Assembly (NCBI GenBank): GCA_018623305.1
Contig: JAAZVR010000027.1
Coordinates: 1-10,131, forward strand
Direction of reading: 5' to 3'
DNA: 10,131 nucleotides
Source of the DNA: Thiotrichales bacterium
Lineage (GTDB): Bacteria; Pseudomonadota; Gammaproteobacteria; JAAZVR01
Made by a program: the position numbers and the translations under genes. Below, piece by piece: positions 7,620-10,131 of this stretch. Under the pieces are notes generated by a model. The model was not told the origin of the DNA and searched no databases. It was given only the letters and a program-made list of their open reading frames with translations. Positions within the stretch are counted from its first letter, which is position 1. Every line of letters starts with the position of its first letter.

Positions 7620-8711
7620 ATGACTATCGAAATGCTTGCCACGAAGGGCGTTCAAGGCCTAACTCCATATTTGCCGGGTAAACCCGTTTCGGAATTAGAG
7701 CGTGAACTCGGTATAACGAATATTACAAAATTAGCCTCGAATGAAAACCCTTTGCCATGGCCTGAATCAGTCAGAAAAGCGATTGAGGCTGAACTGTGTG
7801 AAGGCACTCGTTATCCAGATGGCGGTGGTTTTGCACTCAAGTCGAAATTGGCTGATAAATTCTCGATTCAAACGAACCAAATTACCTTGGGGAATGGTTC
7901 GAATGATATTTTGGAAATGATCGGACGAGTCTTCACTAATCCAGGCGAATCAATTATGTATTCCCAGTATGCGTTTGCGGTTTATCCAATTACGGCGCAA
8001 GTTGTGGGTGCAAATCCAATTGAGGTACCTGCTAAAGATTGGGGTCATGATTTACAGGCGATGGCTGATTCAGTTACAGATGATACAAAAGTCATTTACA
8101 TTGCCAACCCTAACAATCCGACAGGAACATTTATTCCAGGCAACGAGATCTACGATCTCTTAAAGCAGATTCCCAATCGTGTAATTGTTGTATTGGATGA
8201 AGCCTATACTGAATATTTATCAGCGGATGAGGCCTACAACAGCTTTGATTGGTTGAATGAATTTGAGAATTTAATCATCACTCGAACATTTTCTAAGGCC
8301 TACGGATTAGCTTCATTGCGCGTTGGGTTTGCAGTATCTTCTGTTGAGATCGCTGGACTTTTAAACCGTATTAGACAGCCATTTAACGTCAATTCAATGG
8401 CTTTAGCGGCTGCGACTGCGGTTCTTGACGACGCAGAATACCTACGAAAAGGGGTCGAAATCAATACATCGGGGATGGAGCAAATTGTTGCGGGTTTAGA
8501 GGCCTTCGATTTTGAACCTATCCCTTCAAAAGCGAATTTTGTTTGCGTTGATATGAAACAGTCTGGTCCTGAGTTGTATCAAAAGCTCCTTCACAAAGGT
8601 GTGATTGTCCGTCCTGTGGCGAACTATGGATTGCCGAACCATTTGCGTATTTCTATTGGCACTCACTCTGAAAATGCGGCGTTTGTAATGGCGCTGACTG
8701 AGGTGCTATGA
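7620..8711 (+). CDS. hisC: Histidinol-phosphate / aromatic aminotransferase
   Basis: This is a class I/II PLP aminotransferase of the HisC family, 363 residues, normal length. Motifs are LASNENPLP (38-46), NPNNPTGT (163-170), D193 and Y196 of the LDEAYTEY block at the PLP ring, K226 in TFSKAYGLASLR (Schiff base), and R343 in HLRISIG (substrate carboxylate). HisC makes histidinol phosphate in histidine synthesis. Copies at this locus, called hisHb in pseudomonad supraoperon work, also transaminate phenylpyruvate and hydroxyphenylpyruvate, so a place between pheA and tyrA fits an aromatic role. Whether it is the only HisC cannot be seen. The ATG at 7620 is preferred over the TTG at 7617 because AGGA (7610-7613) then sits 6 nt away. 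The stop overlaps tyrA as ATGA. Confidence 0.93.
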   Translation: MTIEMLATKGVQGLTPYLPGKPVSELERELGITNITKLASNENPLPWPESVRKAIEAELCEGTRYPDGGGFALKSKLADKFSIQTNQITLGNGSNDILEMIGRVFTNPGESIMYSQYAFAVYPITAQVVGANPIEVPAKDWGHDLQAMADSVTDDTKVIYIANPNNPTGTFIPGNEIYDLLKQIPNRVIVVLDEAYTEYLSADEAYNSFDWLNEFENLIITRTFSKAYGLASLRVGFAVSSVEIAGLLNRIRQPFNVNSMALAAATAVLDDAEYLRKGVEINTSGMEQIVAGLEAFDFEPIPSKANFVCVDMKQSGPELYQKLLHKGVIVRPVANYGLPNHLRISIGTHSENAAFVMALTEVL

Positions 8712-9559
8712 AGATTGCAGTGCTTGGCGTCGGCCTAATTGGCGGTTCATTAGCTCGCGCATTGAAACGTTCGGGATGGGCAACATCGATTGTGGGTTAT
8801 GCTCGCCGTGAGGATGAATTACAAAAAGCCATTGAGCTGGGTGTGATTGATCGTTACGCACTTGAGCCCGAAGCCGCTGTTGCGGGTGCGGATATCGTGG
8901 TGTTGTGCACACCTCTAAAAGCAATGGAGTCCTTGTTGACTCGCATCCAGCCGGCCTTAACAGACAAAACTATCATTACGGATGTCGGCAGCGCAAAGGG
9001 CGTCGTGGTTGAAGCAGCGATGAATGCTTTAGGATCATTGCCAGCTGGCTTTGTTCCGGCTCATCCAATTGCAGGCACGGAGAAAAGTGGCGTTGAAGCC
9101 TCATTTGCTGAGCTTTATGATGATCGTAAGGTCATCATCACCCCAGTTGAAGAATCCGTTGACTGGGCCGTTGAGACGGTCAAAGAAATGTGGGAATCTG
9201 CAGGTGCTGTAGTTGAAAGTATGACGGTTGAAAAGCACGACGATGTATTGGCTGCAACCAGTCATTTGCCTCACTTGTTGGCGTTTACACTAGTGGATTT
9301 ATTGGCACACAATTCAGAACACAAAAAAATATTTCATTACGCAGCGGGTGGCTTTAGAGATTTCACTCGCATTGCTTCGAGCGACCCTGTTATGTGGCGA
9401 GACATTTCAGTCACTAATAAAGACGCGATCTTAAGTAATATTGAACAGTATCAAAACCATCTGGCATCGCTTAAGGCCTTGGTTGAAGCTCAAGATGAAC
9501 AATCCATTCTTGAGTTTTATCAAAGGGCAAAAGCCGCGCGAGATGCACACATCGAATAA
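8708..9559 (+). CDS. tyrA: Prephenate / cyclohexadienyl dehydrogenase
   Basis: TyrA oxidatively decarboxylates prephenate (or arogenate) to hydroxyphenylpyruvate (or tyrosine). The 283-residue protein opens with the Rossmann motif GVGLIGGS (7-14). The catalytic block AHPIAGTEKSG (118-128) contains the active-site H119, and GGFRDFTRIA (214-223) plus MWRDI (229-233) give the substrate arginines. There is no fused chorismate mutase, no ACT domain and no fusion to AroA; the protein ends 17 nt before aroA. The loop after the second strand reads GYARR (30-34), with Ala and two Arg where NAD-specific members carry an acidic residue, so NADP use is plausible. The start shares ATGA with hisC, with GAGG (8700-8703) 4 nt upstream. 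Confidence 0.95.
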   Translation: MKIAVLGVGLIGGSLARALKRSGWATSIVGYARREDELQKAIELGVIDRYALEPEAAVAGADIVVLCTPLKAMESLLTRIQPALTDKTIITDVGSAKGVVVEAAMNALGSLPAGFVPAHPIAGTEKSGVEASFAELYDDRKVIITPVEESVDWAVETVKEMWESAGAVVESMTVEKHDDVLAATSHLPHLLAFTLVDLLAHNSEHKKIFHYAAGGFRDFTRIASSDPVMWRDISVTNKDAILSNIEQYQNHLASLKALVEAQDEQSILEFYQRAKAARDAHIE

Positions 9560-9576
9560 GTTTTAAAGGAATATAC

Positions 9577-10131
9577 ATGAGTAACACACGCTTTATCATT
9601 CAACCCAGTGGAGCACTGAAAGGTTCGATTCGAGTGCCGGGTGATAAATCGATTTCACATCGTTCAATTATGTTGGGTTCATTAGCAGAAGGAACAACAA
9701 CAGTTGAAGGTTTCTTGGAAGGCGAAGATGCGTTAGCCACGTTAAAGGCCTTCCAATCTATGGGTGTTGAGATCGAAGGCCCAGTTGATGGCAAAGTGAC
9801 CATCCATGGTGTGGGCATGAATGGATTAAAAGCGCCTGAAGATACGGTTTATGTCGGTAATTCAGGGACTTCGATGCGTTTATTGGCCGGCATTTTGGCG
9901 GGTCAAGATTTCGATGTGACGATGACGGGTGATGCTTCATTGTCAAAACGTCCGATGGGCCGAGTAGCGAATCCTTTACGAGAAATGGGCGCTATTGTTG
10001 AAACAGAAGAGGATGGCACGCCACCGTTGAAAATTTCTGGCGGCTCTAAATTAAAAGCCTTGGACTATACATTGCCTATGGCATCGGCTCAGGTCAAATC
10101 ATGTGTGTTATTAGCAGGTATGTATGCTGAA
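9577..10131 (+). CDS. aroA: 3-phosphoshikimate 1-carboxyvinyltransferase (EPSP synthase), 3'-truncated by window edge
   Basis: The first 185 residues of a protein normally of about 430-450 are present, in frame to the last base. It joins PEP and shikimate-3-phosphate to give EPSP, the sixth shikimate step. PGDKSISHR (21-29) holds the shikimate-phosphate and PEP contacts K24, S25 and R29. GNSGTSMR (94-101) is the PEP loop, RPMGR (125-129) follows, and SAQVK (170-174) binds shikimate phosphate. SAQVK together with L102 where E. coli-type enzymes have Pro points to the class II (CP4-like) group, also seen in pseudomonads. The start is supported by AAAGGA (9565-9570) 6 nt upstream. In pseudomonads this coding sequence is often fused to tyrA; here the genes are separate but adjacent. 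Confidence 0.96.
   Translation, partial: MSNTRFIIQPSGALKGSIRVPGDKSISHRSIMLGSLAEGTTTVEGFLEGEDALATLKAFQSMGVEIEGPVDGKVTIHGVGMNGLKAPEDTVYVGNSGTSMRLLAGILAGQDFDVTMTGDASLSKRPMGRVANPLREMGAIVETEEDGTPPLKISGGSKLKALDYTLPMASAQVKSCVLLAGMYAE

Larger units (their letters stand above)
394..9751. repeat. Dispersed palindrome AGGCCT, 13 copies (possible highly iterated palindrome)
   Basis: Copies start at 394, 430, 742, 1075, 3540, 3991, 6171, 7655, 8230, 8296, 8500, 9474 and 9746. All lie inside + strand coding regions. Eight are read as xAG GCC T (Lys or Glu, then Ala) and five as xxA GGC CT (x, Gly, Leu); none is read as AGG CCT. The neighbour 5' base is A or G in eleven copies and the 3' base is A or T in twelve. 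Chance expectation for this base composition is about 2. The interval annotated spans first to last copy and is not a continuous element. The function is unknown. Confidence 0.6.

Noticed and set aside
1..10131. CRISPR array, insertion sequence, prophage or defence genes
   Set aside because: No spaced direct repeats, transposase motifs, terminal inverted repeats or phage/defence domains are seen; the tRNAs lack any integrase or duplicated att-like 3' end nearby.

Overview
The window looks like the chromosome of a marine-type gammaproteobacterium with moderate to low G+C. The evidence is the gene order gyrA-serC-pheA-hisC-tyrA-aroA, which is the aromatic/serine 'supraoperon' known from pseudomonads and relatives. 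GyrA also aligns with E. coli numbering without gaps through the quinolone-resistance region, and two canonical tRNAs with encoded CCA ends are present. I cannot name the genus from the sequence. No mobile element, CRISPR array, phage gene or defence gene is visible. The coding content is ordinary.

Layout. Positions 1-1087 (+) hold the 3' part of a MalY/PatB-type PLP aminotransferase/C-S lyase, overlapping by 4 nt a small CIA30-family protein. A bidirectional terminator (1103-1132) separates them from a convergent gene for an NTF2-like (CaMKII-association/SgcJ-EcaC type) protein (1152-1700, -). That gene's leader carries a perfect 8-bp inverted repeat that includes its Shine-Dalgarno sequence. 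Positions 1829-2081 (-) form a tRNA-Val(UAC)/tRNA-Asp(GUC) transcription unit with its own promoter and terminator. Positions 2107-2748 (-) encode a dimeric, all-alpha type dUTPase. This gene is divergent from gyrA.

From 2849 to the right edge all genes are on + and tightly packed: gyrA (1-nt overlap) serC (8-nt overlap) pheA (10-nt gap) hisC (4-nt overlap) tyrA (17-nt gap) aroA, which runs off the window. Together they link DNA supercoiling (GyrA), serine synthesis (SerC), the penultimate common aromatic step (AroA), and the phenylalanine and tyrosine branches (PheA, TyrA). A HisC-type aminotransferase lies between the two branches and could serve histidine and/or aromatic transamination.

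The best candidate for something undescribed is not a gene. The palindrome AGGCCT occurs 13 times in 10.1 kb, where roughly 2 are expected. It lies in eight of the nine protein-coding regions other than the two minus-strand genes or in their vicinity (exact positions are listed), uses two different reading frames, and other 6-bp palindromes I counted occur 1-4 times. This resembles a highly iterated palindrome. Lesser points are the dyad before the NTF2-like gene, a changed ACT-domain motif in PheA, and a TyrA cofactor loop lacking the usual acidic residue.
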